DNA of 64,000 nucleotides from Pseudoxanthomonas suwonensis (GTDB lineage: Bacteria; Pseudomonadota; Gammaproteobacteria; Xanthomonadales; Xanthomonadaceae), in assembly GCF_000972865.1 (NCBI RefSeq), contig NZ_CP011144.1:3827721-3891720 (forward strand). Reading direction: 5' to 3'. Under the pieces are notes generated by a model. The model did no database searches. It worked only from the letters and a program-made list of their open reading frames with translations, and had not been told where the DNA came from. Within the stretch, counting starts at the first letter, position 1. Every line of letters begins with the position of its first letter. Below, piece by piece: positions 17,581 through 27,066 of this stretch. A program made the translations under genes and the position numbers.

Positions 17581-18292
17581 AGCATTGAGCTCCCGCACCT
17601 GGCTGCTGGCAGCGCTGGCCGGATGGGCGATGCTGGTATGGCTGCTGGCTGTGATGGGCCTCGGCGGGCGGATTGCGCAGCCGGCCAAGGAGGACGGCAC
17701 CGCTACGGTCCTGGCCATGCCGACTTTGCCCGAGCCAGCGTCGGAACGGTTGCTGGCCTTCGACCGATACTCCGGCATTGCCGCGCATCCGCTGTTCTCC
17801 ATGGACCGCCTGCCCAAGGCCTTCCAGCTCGTTGCCGACGCCGCACCTGCCGCCACCGAAGATGTCCGTCTCACCGGCGTGCTGATCACGCCGGGCTTGC
17901 AGCTGGCGACCCTGCAGACCACCAACGGCGCTTCGCTGCGGCTGCGCCTGGACGGTCCCGAGGTGGCGGGGTGGCGTCTGCTTTCGCTGCAACCCCGCGC
18001 GGCGATGGTGACCGGTCCCGGTGGCGTCCGCTCGCTGGCGCTGCAGACCTACGAAGGCACGCGCGCAGGACAGGGACGCCCTTCCGGCTTCCTCGCTCCT
18101 GCATCGGCCGCCTCTTCCTCGATGCAACCTGGGGCGGGCGCCCACGTGACGCCGGCGCAGCCTGCACCCATGGCTTCCACCGTCGCCACGCAGCAGCAGA
18201 TCGATGAAATCCGTCGGCGGATCGAAGAGCGCCGCCAGCGAATGAACCAACAAGGTCAGGGCGAAGCGCCCGTCCCCAGCGACACACCCTAA
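17570..18292 (+). CDS. xpsN: XpsN/GspC-like type II secretion linker protein
   Basis: A 240-residue inner-membrane protein in the position of xpsN. The anchor is WLLAALAGWAMLVWLLAVMG (residues 11-30). A GspC/PilP-like homology region follows (DVRLTGVLITPGLQLATLQT), and the C-terminus is a helical coil (QQQIDEIRRRIEERRQRMNQ). GspC-type proteins connect the platform to the secretin. No separate gspC is present in the cluster, consistent with XpsN taking that role as in Xanthomonas. It overlaps gspM by 11 nt. Confidence 0.8.
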   Translation: MRFEALSSRTWLLAALAGWAMLVWLLAVMGLGGRIAQPAKEDGTATVLAMPTLPEPASERLLAFDRYSGIAAHPLFSMDRLPKAFQLVADAAPAATEDVRLTGVLITPGLQLATLQTTNGASLRLRLDGPEVAGWRLLSLQPRAAMVTGPGGVRSLALQTYEGTRAGQGRPSGFLAPASAASSSMQPGAGAHVTPAQPAPMASTVATQQQIDEIRRRIEERRQRMNQQGQGEAPVPSDTP

Positions 18293-18302
18293 GAGCACCG
18301 GC

Positions 18303-20438
18303 ATGACATTCCGCACGACCACCACCCTTTTCCTCGTGACCCTGCTGGCGGCCTGTAGCAGCGTCCCCACCGCCGACATCCGCCGCAACAGCGATCCGTC
18401 GCCGCCAGCCGCTTCCGACATGCCGGGGACGGAAGAGGACGGCAATACCCGCCCCCAGCCGATGATCCGGCGCGGCAGCGGCCAGGTCATCAACGAATCG
18501 GCCCTCGCGCCGCCGCCGCCGCCCAGCGAAGCGGGCTCGGGCATGGCCACCTTCAACTTCGAGGGCGAATCGCTGCAGGGCGTGGTCAAGGCGATCCTGG
18601 GCGAGATGCTCGGCCAGAACTACTTCATCGCCGCCGAAGTGCAGGGGTCCGTTACCTTGGCCACGCCGAACCCCGTATCGCCGGGCGAGGCAATGCGGCT
18701 GCTGGAAATGGTCCTGGCCCAGAACAATGCGCGCCTTGTCTACAGCGGCGGCCGCTACAACGTTGTTCCCGCCGAGCAGGGGATGAACGGCAACGTGGCG
18801 CCGCGAACCGGGTCGGCTGCGCGCGCGCGCGGCTACGAGGTGCGCGTGGTGCCGCTGCGCTACATCGGCGCGGAGGAAATGAAGAAGGTGCTGGAGCCGT
18901 ATACACGCTCCAATGCGGTCGTCGCCGTCGACCAGACCCGCAACCTGATCACCCTGGGCGGGACCGCGGCCGAACTGGAGAACTACCTGCGCACGGTGCA
19001 GGTCTTCGACGTCGACTGGCTGTCGGGCATGTCGGTCGGCGTGTTCCCGCTGCAGTCCGGCCGGGCCGGGCAGGTGGCGGCGGACCTGGAGAAGGTGTTC
19101 GGCGACAGCGGCAAGACGCCCAGTGCCGGCATGTTCCGCTTCCTGCCGCTGGAAGCCGCCAACGCGGTCCTGGTGATCACGCCGCAGGCCACGTACCTGG
19201 ACCAGATCCAGCAGTGGCTGGACCGGATCGACAGCGCAGGCGTTGGTTCGCGCCTGTATTCCTACGAACTCAAGTACATCAAGGCGCGCGATCTGGCCGA
19301 ACGCCTGGCCGAGGTCTACGGCGCCGGCAACAGGAGCGTCGATGCCGCGCCCGCGGCGCTGGCCCCCGGCGCCACGCCGGTCCAGCTGGACAGCGGCGGA
19401 CTGGACAGCCGCGGCGGAACGGTCGGCTTCGGCAGGCAGGGCATGGGCGGTGGAGTGAACGAAGGCATGCTGCAGCTGAGCCCGGCGACCAACGGCAACG
19501 CCAGCCTCGGCTTGGACGTGGACGGCGACCGGGTCGGCGTGTCGGCGGTGGAGGAAACCAACTCCTTGCTGGTACGTGCCCGGCCTGGAGCCTGGCGCTC
19601 GATCCGCGAAGTGATCGACAAGCTCGACGTGATGCCGCTTCAGGTGCACATCGAGGCACAGGTCGCCGAGGTCAAGCTCACCGGCGAACTGAGCTACGGG
19701 GTGAACTGGTATTTCGAGAACGCGGTGACCGCCGCTCCGCCCGCGGGTCCTGGCCTGCCCAGCGCGCTAGGCCGCGATATCTGGGGCGACATCGCCGGCA
19801 GCATCACCGGCAACGGCCTGGGCTGGACCTTCCTCGGCCGCAACGCGGCTGCGGTCATCAGCGCCCTGGACAGGGTCACCGACGTGCAGCTGCTGCAGAC
19901 CCCGTCGGTGGTGGTGCGCAACAACGCCGAGGCAACCTTCATCGTCGGCAGCCAGATCCCGGTGACCTCGGTGTCGGTCATGCCGGGAACGGGCGAAAGC
20001 CGCTACACCCAGGTGCAGTATCTGGATACCGGCATCATCCTCAAGGTCCGCCCGCGGGTGACCCGCGACGGCATGGTGTTCCTGGACATCGTGCAGGAGG
20101 TCAGCACGCCGGGTTCGCAGACGGATGCGGACGAGAACGGCAACGTGCGCATCGACACCCGTCGCCTGAAGACCGAGGCGGCCATCCGCGCCGGCGACAC
20201 CATCATGCTCGCCGGCCTGATCAGCCAGGGACAGGACAAGGGCTCGTCAGGCGTGCCCGGCCTGAGCCGGTTGCCGGTCGTGGGTGGGTTGTTCGGGCGC
20301 CAGGTCGTCAACGACAACCGCGAGGAAGTGATCGTGCTGCTGACTCCGACCGTGATCCGCAATCCGCAGGAGGCAGCGGGCCTTACCGATGAGTACGGAA
20401 GGGGATTCCGTGCACTGCAGCCGCTGCCAAGAAGATAG
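18303..20438 (+). CDS. gspD: Type II secretion outer-membrane secretin GspD
   Basis: A 711-residue secretin lipoprotein. The signal peptide ends LLAAC (lipobox, Cys17). N0-N3 domains occupy roughly residues 80-440 (for example AEEMKKVLEPYTRSNAVVAVDQTRNLITLGG), and the secretin domain with its VxVVRNNAEATFIVGSQIPV signature lies at about 450-700. It forms the outer-membrane channel for folded exoproteins. A linker rich in Ala/Gly (about residues 340-410) interrupts N3. It is the last gene of the cluster, 10 nt after xpsN. No clear Rho-independent terminator follows. Confidence 0.96.
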   Translation: MTFRTTTTLFLVTLLAACSSVPTADIRRNSDPSPPAASDMPGTEEDGNTRPQPMIRRGSGQVINESALAPPPPPSEAGSGMATFNFEGESLQGVVKAILGEMLGQNYFIAAEVQGSVTLATPNPVSPGEAMRLLEMVLAQNNARLVYSGGRYNVVPAEQGMNGNVAPRTGSAARARGYEVRVVPLRYIGAEEMKKVLEPYTRSNAVVAVDQTRNLITLGGTAAELENYLRTVQVFDVDWLSGMSVGVFPLQSGRAGQVAADLEKVFGDSGKTPSAGMFRFLPLEAANAVLVITPQATYLDQIQQWLDRIDSAGVGSRLYSYELKYIKARDLAERLAEVYGAGNRSVDAAPAALAPGATPVQLDSGGLDSRGGTVGFGRQGMGGGVNEGMLQLSPATNGNASLGLDVDGDRVGVSAVEETNSLLVRARPGAWRSIREVIDKLDVMPLQVHIEAQVAEVKLTGELSYGVNWYFENAVTAAPPAGPGLPSALGRDIWGDIAGSITGNGLGWTFLGRNAAAVISALDRVTDVQLLQTPSVVVRNNAEATFIVGSQIPVTSVSVMPGTGESRYTQVQYLDTGIILKVRPRVTRDGMVFLDIVQEVSTPGSQTDADENGNVRIDTRRLKTEAAIRAGDTIMLAGLISQGQDKGSSGVPGLSRLPVVGGLFGRQVVNDNREEVIVLLTPTVIRNPQEAAGLTDEYGRGFRALQPLPRR

Positions 20439-20750
20439 CAGTGTCGGTCAAACATCCTCTTTAGCTCAGGGGTGTCTCGGTGGAATTCATGCCTTTGGTG
20501 TATCGCAGATACATAGTTCCGATATTCCTCGGCTGCGATGCTTCGTTATTGCATTGCATATGTGATGCCGATCCCGGAAATCCTCGTTGCAATGTGGTGC
20601 TCTAGACACGGCTGGGCCGTAAGTGCGGTAAGCGGTTGGGGATTCGCGGGCGCCTAGTTACAAGCGATGACATGCGTGTGGGGACACGTCTGGCGGTTTA
20701 GGGATACCGCTTTGGCGTTCGTTGGTTGGCGTACAAGAAAAGGGGAACTC
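20439..20750. other. Intergenic stretch between the secretion operon and Rhs genes
   Basis: No gene seen. The AGGGGAAC ribosome-binding site of the first Rhs gene is at its right end (about 20740-20747). Base composition drops here relative to the secretion operon. Confidence 0.4.
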
Positions 20751-23700
20751 ATGTCAGCAATTGTCGGCAAGCTGTTGCTTGCTAGCATGGTGGCTGCTTT
20801 GCCTGTTATGGCCGAGGCGCAGACTTACACGCGCACCGAGACCATCACCTATCATGACAATACCGCCAAGTGGGTATTGGGACAGGTCTCCCAGGCCACC
20901 GTCAATGGCGTGGTTGCCTCTGAGACGACCTACAATGCCAATGCCCAACCAAGTGTCGTCAAGTCATTCGGCAAGACCGTCCAGACATTGACCTACAACA
21001 CCGATGGCACGGTGGCCACGGTGAAGGACGGCAACAACAACGTCACGACGGCGGGTAGCTGGAAGCGGGGCATTCCCCAGTCGATCCAGTATGCCGATGG
21101 GGCCAGCGGGTCAGCCGTGGTCAACGACGAGGGCTGGATCACCTCGGTGACCGACGAGAACGGCTATGTCACCGGCTACGGCTATGATGCGATGGGCCGG
21201 TTGGCCAGCATTGTGTATCCCACCGCCGACAGCACCACCTGGTCCACCACGACGCAGGCCTTCGTCCAGGTCGCCAGCAGCGAGTATGGCATTCCGGCCG
21301 GTCACTGGCAGCAGACCGTGTCCACGGGTACCGGACGCAAGATCACCTATTTCGATGCCTTGTGGCGGCCGCTAGTGGTTCGTGAGTACGACACCGCCAA
21401 CCAGGCCGGCACCGAGCGCTTCCAGCGCTTCGCCTACGACCATGAGGGCCGTGTGACCTTCGCCTCATATCCGGCCGCGGTGAACAACCCGACCACGGGC
21501 ACATGGACTGACTACGACGCCTTGGGACGGGTGGTTGCCGTGTCGCAGGACAGCGAGCTGGGTTCACAGCCCTTGGTCACGCTGACCGAATACCTGTCCG
21601 GCAATCGAATCCGCAACACACCGCCCCGTGGACATGCGACCACCATCTCGTACATGGCTTACGACCAGCCGACCTACGACTGGCCGGTAGCCATTGTCCA
21701 ACCGGAAGGGGCCTATACCGACATCGCCCGCGACGTGTTCGGCAAGCCGACTTCGATCACCCGACGCAACAACAGCGGCAGTGTGTCCGTCACCCGCAGC
21801 TACGTCTATGACGCCAACCAGCAGTTGTGCAAGTCGATCGAGCCGGAGACCGGGGCAGCGGTGATGGCCTACGACGGTGCCGGCAATCTTAGTTGGTCGG
21901 CCAGCGGGCAGAGCTATCCATCCACTAGTAGCTGTGATACCGCCAGCGTGGCGTCCAACCAGAAGGTGAGTCGCACCTACGATGCGCGCAACCGGCTCAA
22001 GACGCTGACCTTCCCGGATGGGCGTGGCAACCAGACGTGGACCTACACCCCGGATGGACTACCTGGCCAGATCAGCACGAACAACAGCAATGGCGGGGAC
22101 ACCGCCATCAATGCATATACCTATAACAAGCGTCGGTTGCTGACCGGGGAGGCTGTCACTCAGGGAGGGGACACCTTCACCCTGGGTTATGGCTACACGG
22201 CCAACGGCCATCTCGCCAACCACGTTTATCCTTCGGGCCTAACCGTGGCCTATGCCCCCAATGCCTTGGGGCAGGCCACCCGAGCCGGAACCTATGCCAC
22301 GGGGGTGAGTTACTACCCCAACGGGGCGATCAAACAGTTCACCTACGGCAACGGCATCGTCCATTCCATGACCCAGAACGCGCGTCAGCTCCCGGCGCGC
22401 AGCACCGATTCCGGCGGCGGCAATCCGCTGGATTTGGCGTACAGCTACGACGCCAATGCCAACGTTGCAGCCATCACGGACTACGTCGGCACGGGACGCC
22501 AGACGCGCAGCATGGCCTATGACGGCCTGGACCGTCTGCTCACAACCCAGTCGGTGATGTTCGGCGGGGACAATCTGGCCCAGTTCAGTTACGACGTGCT
22601 GGACAACCTGAAAACCTTCAAGGTTGGGACCAGCCGCAACTACACCTATTGGTACAACGCCAAGCAGCAGCTGGAGACGGTGAACCAGGTGGTGGGCGGT
22701 GCGGCGGTGGTCGGGCTCGGTTACGACGTGCGCGGCAACTTGGCCAACAAGAATGGTGTGCTGCACCAGTTCGATTACGGCAACCGCCTTCGTGAGGTCA
22801 CGGGCCAGGAGAGCTATCGCTACGATGGCCACGGACGCCGCGTGAAGTCCGTATCGTCCACGTTGGGCGATATCGACTCGTTCTACGACATGGGCGGTGC
22901 GCTGCGTTACCAGCGGAATGCTCGGACGAGCGAGACCAACGCGTACATCCACCTGGGCGGAAGCCTGGTGGCTAAAGTGACCACTTCGACCCTGCAGCCC
23001 CCCGACGGAGCTCCGACGGTGACCGCGCCGGCCAGCAGCACCACCGGTAGTTACACGGTGAGCTGGACCACGGTGGCCGCGGCGACTAGCTACCGCCTGG
23101 AGGAACGCAAGGATGGGGGTGGCTGGAGCGAGGTCCACAATGGATCGTCCGCCAGCAAGGCGCTCAGCGGAAGAGATGGTGGCGCCTATGACTATCGAGC
23201 CCGCGCTTGCAACAGCAGTGGCTGTGGCGGCTATTCGGCGGTGAAGAGCACTACGGTGCTGCTGCCACCGGCGTCGGTGCCGACGGTGACCACGCCGGCC
23301 AGCAGCGCTACCGGCAGTTACACGGTGAGCTGGACCACCGTGGCCACGGCGACCCGCTACGAGCTGCAGGAGCAGATCGACGGTGGCAGCTGGTCCCTGA
23401 TCCAGGATGCGGCCGGGACGAGCCGGGCGATCAGCGGCAAGGGCAACGGGACCTACGGCTATCGGGTCCAGGCCTGCAACAGCAGTGGCTGTGGCGGCTA
23501 TTCGGCGGTGAGTAGCACCACGGTGCTGCTGCCACCGGCCTCGGCGCCAACGGTGACTGCACCTACTAACAACACTACCGGCACGTACGCCCTCATGTGG
23601 ACGGCCGTAGGTACAGCGACGAGCTACCAGTTGGAAGAGCAAGTCGACGGTGGGGCATGGGCTCAGATCTATGAGGGGGCAAATACGAGCAGATCAATCA

Positions 23701-24083
23701 GTTCGAAGCCCAACGGCACCTACGGATATCGAGTACGCGCATGCAATACCTCTGGTTGTGGGCCGTACTCGGCTGTGGCGCAGACCGTGGTAGTGATAAA
23801 TCTGATTCCGGTGAACTTCTACGTGAAATACCAGTCGTCCGGTTGGCCGCAAACAACCACCTACTACTTTTTCTGGAACCAGGTCGCGGGTGCGACCAGC
23901 TATGAAATCACAGGACAATCCGGGCCGACGATGACATTGCCAGGCAATACAGCAATCCCGCACCAAGTCTCGATGTCCGGTCCCCCCATGCACTTCGGAC
24001 CTCAGGGGCAATACAGAATTAGGTCATGCAATGGCACAACCTGTTCAGCATGGTCAGATTGGGTGACTCACACTCCTTTATAG
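20751..24083 (+). CDS. Secreted Rhs/YD-repeat protein with C-terminal fibronectin-like repeats
   Basis: A 1110-residue secreted protein. The signal peptide is MSAIVGKLLLASMVAALPVMAEA. Residues about 40-740 carry many YD/RHS repeats (GYGYDAMGRLASI, YDHEGRVTF, YRYDGHGRRVKS), which in this family build a cocoon-like beta shell. The usual RHS core with its DPDG cleavage region is absent. Instead, three 89-residue fibronectin-III-like repeats and a fourth diverged one end the protein. ATG 20751 has AGGGGAAC upstream. A possible type II secretion substrate or surface protein given the neighbourhood, though this is only inference. Confidence 0.85.
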   Translation: MSAIVGKLLLASMVAALPVMAEAQTYTRTETITYHDNTAKWVLGQVSQATVNGVVASETTYNANAQPSVVKSFGKTVQTLTYNTDGTVATVKDGNNNVTTAGSWKRGIPQSIQYADGASGSAVVNDEGWITSVTDENGYVTGYGYDAMGRLASIVYPTADSTTWSTTTQAFVQVASSEYGIPAGHWQQTVSTGTGRKITYFDALWRPLVVREYDTANQAGTERFQRFAYDHEGRVTFASYPAAVNNPTTGTWTDYDALGRVVAVSQDSELGSQPLVTLTEYLSGNRIRNTPPRGHATTISYMAYDQPTYDWPVAIVQPEGAYTDIARDVFGKPTSITRRNNSGSVSVTRSYVYDANQQLCKSIEPETGAAVMAYDGAGNLSWSASGQSYPSTSSCDTASVASNQKVSRTYDARNRLKTLTFPDGRGNQTWTYTPDGLPGQISTNNSNGGDTAINAYTYNKRRLLTGEAVTQGGDTFTLGYGYTANGHLANHVYPSGLTVAYAPNALGQATRAGTYATGVSYYPNGAIKQFTYGNGIVHSMTQNARQLPARSTDSGGGNPLDLAYSYDANANVAAITDYVGTGRQTRSMAYDGLDRLLTTQSVMFGGDNLAQFSYDVLDNLKTFKVGTSRNYTYWYNAKQQLETVNQVVGGAAVVGLGYDVRGNLANKNGVLHQFDYGNRLREVTGQESYRYDGHGRRVKSVSSTLGDIDSFYDMGGALRYQRNARTSETNAYIHLGGSLVAKVTTSTLQPPDGAPTVTAPASSTTGSYTVSWTTVAAATSYRLEERKDGGGWSEVHNGSSASKALSGRDGGAYDYRARACNSSGCGGYSAVKSTTVLLPPASVPTVTTPASSATGSYTVSWTTVATATRYELQEQIDGGSWSLIQDAAGTSRAISGKGNGTYGYRVQACNSSGCGGYSAVSSTTVLLPPASAPTVTAPTNNTTGTYALMWTAVGTATSYQLEEQVDGGAWAQIYEGANTSRSISSKPNGTYGYRVRACNTSGCGPYSAVAQTVVVINLIPVNFYVKYQSSGWPQTTTYYFFWNQVAGATSYEITGQSGPTMTLPGNTAIPHQVSMSGPPMHFGPQGQYRIRSCNGTTCSAWSDWVTHTPL
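23016..23816 (+). repeat. Three tandem 267-bp coding repeats
   Basis: Units begin at about 23016, 23283 and 23550 with the same phrase (acggtgac...), a period of 267 bp or 89 codons. Units 1 and 2 share long identical stretches (for example the part encoding ACNSSGCGGYSAV), while unit 3 has drifted. The repeats encode fibronectin-III-like domains and indicate recent duplication or gene conversion within the Rhs gene. Confidence 0.8.
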
Positions 24084-24248
24084 GACTAGGGGTCGATTGG
24101 ATTGGGAGCAACTATGCGGCATGCCTGTATGGATTTGCGGAGTAGTCAAATGAATATGATGTCAGTCATCCCCAAATTGATGATCGCGGCGGGAGTTGTC
24201 GTCCGCCGCTTTGCACAATCCAGCCCTGGGCTGAAGGGTGGCTCTAGA

Positions 24249-25973
24249 ATGATCACTCGTAGCGCGATTTTAGTGGCAATTATGTCTGTCACATTTTCCG
24301 TGCTCGGTCAGGTATACACATTTGAAACTCATGGCAAGGAGATCGATCGTGCGTCAAAGGCTGCCGTGTTGCCAGGGTTTGGTCAGTTTGGTGACGGAAT
24401 AGACTACTTTTCCGGAGTAACAACATTTAGGAAGACCTTAGTTGAAATCCCGGGAAACAATAATCTTCGAGTTGCCGCAGACTACATAGTCCGTCTGTAC
24501 ACGCCCCCCGGCGGCTACGCGACTTACATGCTTGAAAGAGATATTCCTTATATCGAAGGTGTACATAGCACTGAGTATGGGTGGGTAGTGGGGTATGCAC
24601 CTTCAAGCTATACGGAGAATCGATGTTCAGATCCGAGGGCTCTGATGTTTCCCCATGGCGGCGCAGCGACTGTTCGCATACTTAAGCCCTTAGATAATAT
24701 CCTCCCATCCGACTATTGGGACGGCAACTCTCTGTATACACCCGACGCCGGTGGTGGACTTCTACGTCCGCTGTCTACCGAAGAGGATCGACCCACAGGC
24801 TTCGATTCCAAGTGGGCCACCAATGAAGGATGGCGATTCAGCTGCTATCAACTGCCTGGCGGGGGGGAAGGTTTCGTCGGACATAGCCCGAATGGTGATA
24901 AGTACTACTTCGGTGCTCCGGAGGCGATGGGGCGGAACATTCAGATCCTTAGTCCTAATCGTCCTGATGTAGACGGATGGCTCGATGTGGACACATTCCG
25001 AATGTACGTTACTCGAATTGAAGACAGATTCGGGAACTGGGTTAGCTACGGCGCCAGCGGAATAACCAGTAGTGATGGGCGTGCCATCACTTTAACTTCA
25101 AACCCAAGCCAGGGCAGCGCTGGAGCAGTTATCCAAACAAATGGCAAGCAGTGGTCGATATCCGGCAGCAGGAACCTTGCTGGCAACGGATCCTTCGCAA
25201 TAACGAATCCTGATGGATCAGTTTGGGATTTCTCGCAGACCGGGATCATTTCTCCCGCCTTATCGCCCCTGTCCAATTCATGTTCGACGGAAAGTCAAAT
25301 CCCGTCTTCCTACTCTGGCCAGATGACAGTGCAAGTACAGATCGAGTCTGGGGCTAAGGGTGTTTTCGTGTTTCAACCACGTCGTCAGGGGTTTTCTGAT
25401 GTGTGGTTCCAATGTGACTACGCCCTTTCAGGGAGCAAGGAGGGCCAGAACTACTCGAACATAATGCATTTTATGGATGAGATTGCATTAAAGTCGAGGA
25501 CGGTATCGGGTCCAGGATTGGCTTCTTTCACTCATACCATAGATTATGGTGACATCAATGCTTGCTATTCCCCTGGCCCTCAACCTGCGCCGCCGAATGT
25601 GTGCGGTTCTAATTCCCCCCGGGTGCGTAACGTGACGATCTCTGGTACTGACGGGAGTCTCAGAACCCTGACGTTTGGTAACCAGTTTTACGGGAATGCC
25701 GGTCTGCTCCTTGGTAGTACAGAGGGCGGGTTGCGATCTGTTTTAATTGATAATGTATCCCTCTACGAAAATACCGGGCTTCCAGGCAAACGGGTCCTGG
25801 GTTATGACGTTCGATCCTATCGAGTAGTTCGCCCTAGAAAGATGGTAACTACTGAGTCTGGGCGGTCGTTCATTAGCGAAGTCCCGTCTACATGCGGGTC
25901 CGGTGGTTCACCGTGTTTCGATGAGCGCTTTCGTCCCACAAAGATAGTGAAATCGAGCGAGCCCAGTCCTTGA
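24249..25973 (+). CDS. N-terminal Rhs-associated secreted protein, probably truncated
   Basis: A 574-residue protein with a signal peptide (MITRSAILVAIMSVTFSVLG). It resembles the N-terminal, pre-repeat part of large Rhs proteins: FGDGIDYFSGVTTFRKTLVEIPG near residue 45, then a beta-rich region. Translation stops just where YD repeats would be expected (FRPTKIVKSSEPSP). GC content and codon use are lower than in the secretion operon, which suggests transfer. ATG 24249 is chosen for its signal peptide and the upstream AAGGGTGG; the frame is open from 24102. It may be a disrupted Rhs gene or a stand-alone shell-plug piece. Confidence 0.7.
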   Translation: MITRSAILVAIMSVTFSVLGQVYTFETHGKEIDRASKAAVLPGFGQFGDGIDYFSGVTTFRKTLVEIPGNNNLRVAADYIVRLYTPPGGYATYMLERDIPYIEGVHSTEYGWVVGYAPSSYTENRCSDPRALMFPHGGAATVRILKPLDNILPSDYWDGNSLYTPDAGGGLLRPLSTEEDRPTGFDSKWATNEGWRFSCYQLPGGGEGFVGHSPNGDKYYFGAPEAMGRNIQILSPNRPDVDGWLDVDTFRMYVTRIEDRFGNWVSYGASGITSSDGRAITLTSNPSQGSAGAVIQTNGKQWSISGSRNLAGNGSFAITNPDGSVWDFSQTGIISPALSPLSNSCSTESQIPSSYSGQMTVQVQIESGAKGVFVFQPRRQGFSDVWFQCDYALSGSKEGQNYSNIMHFMDEIALKSRTVSGPGLASFTHTIDYGDINACYSPGPQPAPPNVCGSNSPRVRNVTISGTDGSLRTLTFGNQFYGNAGLLLGSTEGGLRSVLIDNVSLYENTGLPGKRVLGYDVRSYRVVRPRKMVTTESGRSFISEVPSTCGSGGSPCFDERFRPTKIVKSSEPSP

Positions 25974-26151
25974 GCCCGGATCCGTAGTTACGATTGATTT
26001 CGCCTTCTCAAGGCCTTAGAGCATCGAGTAGCACCGGCGGGCAGTCTCGAACAGGCATCTGATTGCTGTGGCTTGCGCACTGATTAAGATGTCTCGACTA
26101 ACATCTATATATAACGTTTTAATTCGCTCGTTAGACCTGTAGGGGGAGATT

Positions 26152-27066
26152 GTGGTGCATAAAGCTGCGTTGATCTCGCTCGCTGCTCTCATTTTTCTAG
26201 CGAAGGCTCCCGAAGTCCAGGCCGATACTGTCGTTTACTATCACAACGACAGCTTGGGAACTCCGATCGCTATAACCGATGCCAGCGGCATGATCGTGGG
26301 CACTACAGAATACTCGCCGTATGGAGAGTCTCTAAATGGTGAACCCGATGATGAGCCCGGGTATACGGGTCATGTACAGGACCATCTCACCGGTCTCATT
26401 TACATGGAACAGCGCTACTATGATCCGGAGCTGGGCCTTTTCATAAGTGCTGATCCCGTGTCTGCGATTGAAAGTGGCGATTGGCGCTTTTTCACTCGTT
26501 ACGCCTACGCGTTTGGAAATCCTTACTCGTTTGTTGATCCTGATGGACGCGCTGCGCTCAGTGGGTGCACGACTAGTGGCTGTGACTCAACGGCAACGGA
26601 TCCCGGCCCCGCGCCAACGAATCTTCCGAGGCTCGAAGTGAAAGGTGAAAGACCACCACCTGACAAAGAGCCAGAGATTGTTGATATCCAAACGGTGAGA
26701 GTCGTTGGATATCGTAGTTCATGCATCACGATGGACACCTGCGTGCGACCAGATCAGGTAAAGAGAGGTGACTTAACCATGGTCGCAGTCGTCTCAATCG
26801 GCCCTGTTGTCGGGGGTGGGTGCGCCGTGATTGGCGGTGCTGGATGCATTGAAGGTGCTCGGAGGGTATGGCAGTACAGGAGAGAGCTAGCGTTAGCCTG
26901 TACAATCGGGGGAGCGACCGCACACTGCCACTTGGATCAGCATATGAACAATCGTCAAGCGCAGTTGCCTGATGAATTCTTGGTGCATGTTCGTGCTCTG
27001 CAAGAGGCTGGTCAACGCGCTAGGCCCGGGGTTTCGATTGAAGCCAAGCCGGTACCTCCCCCATGA
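26152..27066 (+). CDS. Short Rhs core protein with a variable C-terminal (effector-like) domain
   Basis: A 304-residue protein. The signal peptide ends near VQADT. Residues 25-130 are a complete RHS-associated core (YYHNDSLGTPIAITDASG, EYSPYGESL, GYTGHVQD, YMEQRYYDPELGLFISADP, FGNPYSFVDPDGR). The roughly 170 residues after DPDGR are not recognised and contain a Gly-rich hydrophobic stretch (VVSIGPVVGGGCAVIGGAGC), as expected for a variable Rhs tip toxin. Start GTG 26152 (or 26155) follows AGGGGGA. It overlaps the next gene by 4 nt, the classical effector-immunity arrangement. Much shorter than a full Rhs toxin, with its own export signal. Confidence 0.75.
   Translation: MVHKAALISLAALIFLAKAPEVQADTVVYYHNDSLGTPIAITDASGMIVGTTEYSPYGESLNGEPDDEPGYTGHVQDHLTGLIYMEQRYYDPELGLFISADPVSAIESGDWRFFTRYAYAFGNPYSFVDPDGRAALSGCTTSGCDSTATDPGPAPTNLPRLEVKGERPPPDKEPEIVDIQTVRVVGYRSSCITMDTCVRPDQVKRGDLTMVAVVSIGPVVGGGCAVIGGAGCIEGARRVWQYRRELALACTIGGATAHCHLDQHMNNRQAQLPDEFLVHVRALQEAGQRARPGVSIEAKPVPPP

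Noticed and set aside
17886..19649. Minus-strand 587-residue frame under gspD
   Set aside because: It is an antisense frame rich in His/Arg/Gln with no family; gspD on the other strand is certain.
23016..23816. Regular repeats as a possible CRISPR array
   Set aside because: The period is 267 bp, the repeats are coding and in frame, and there are no unique spacers between short repeats.
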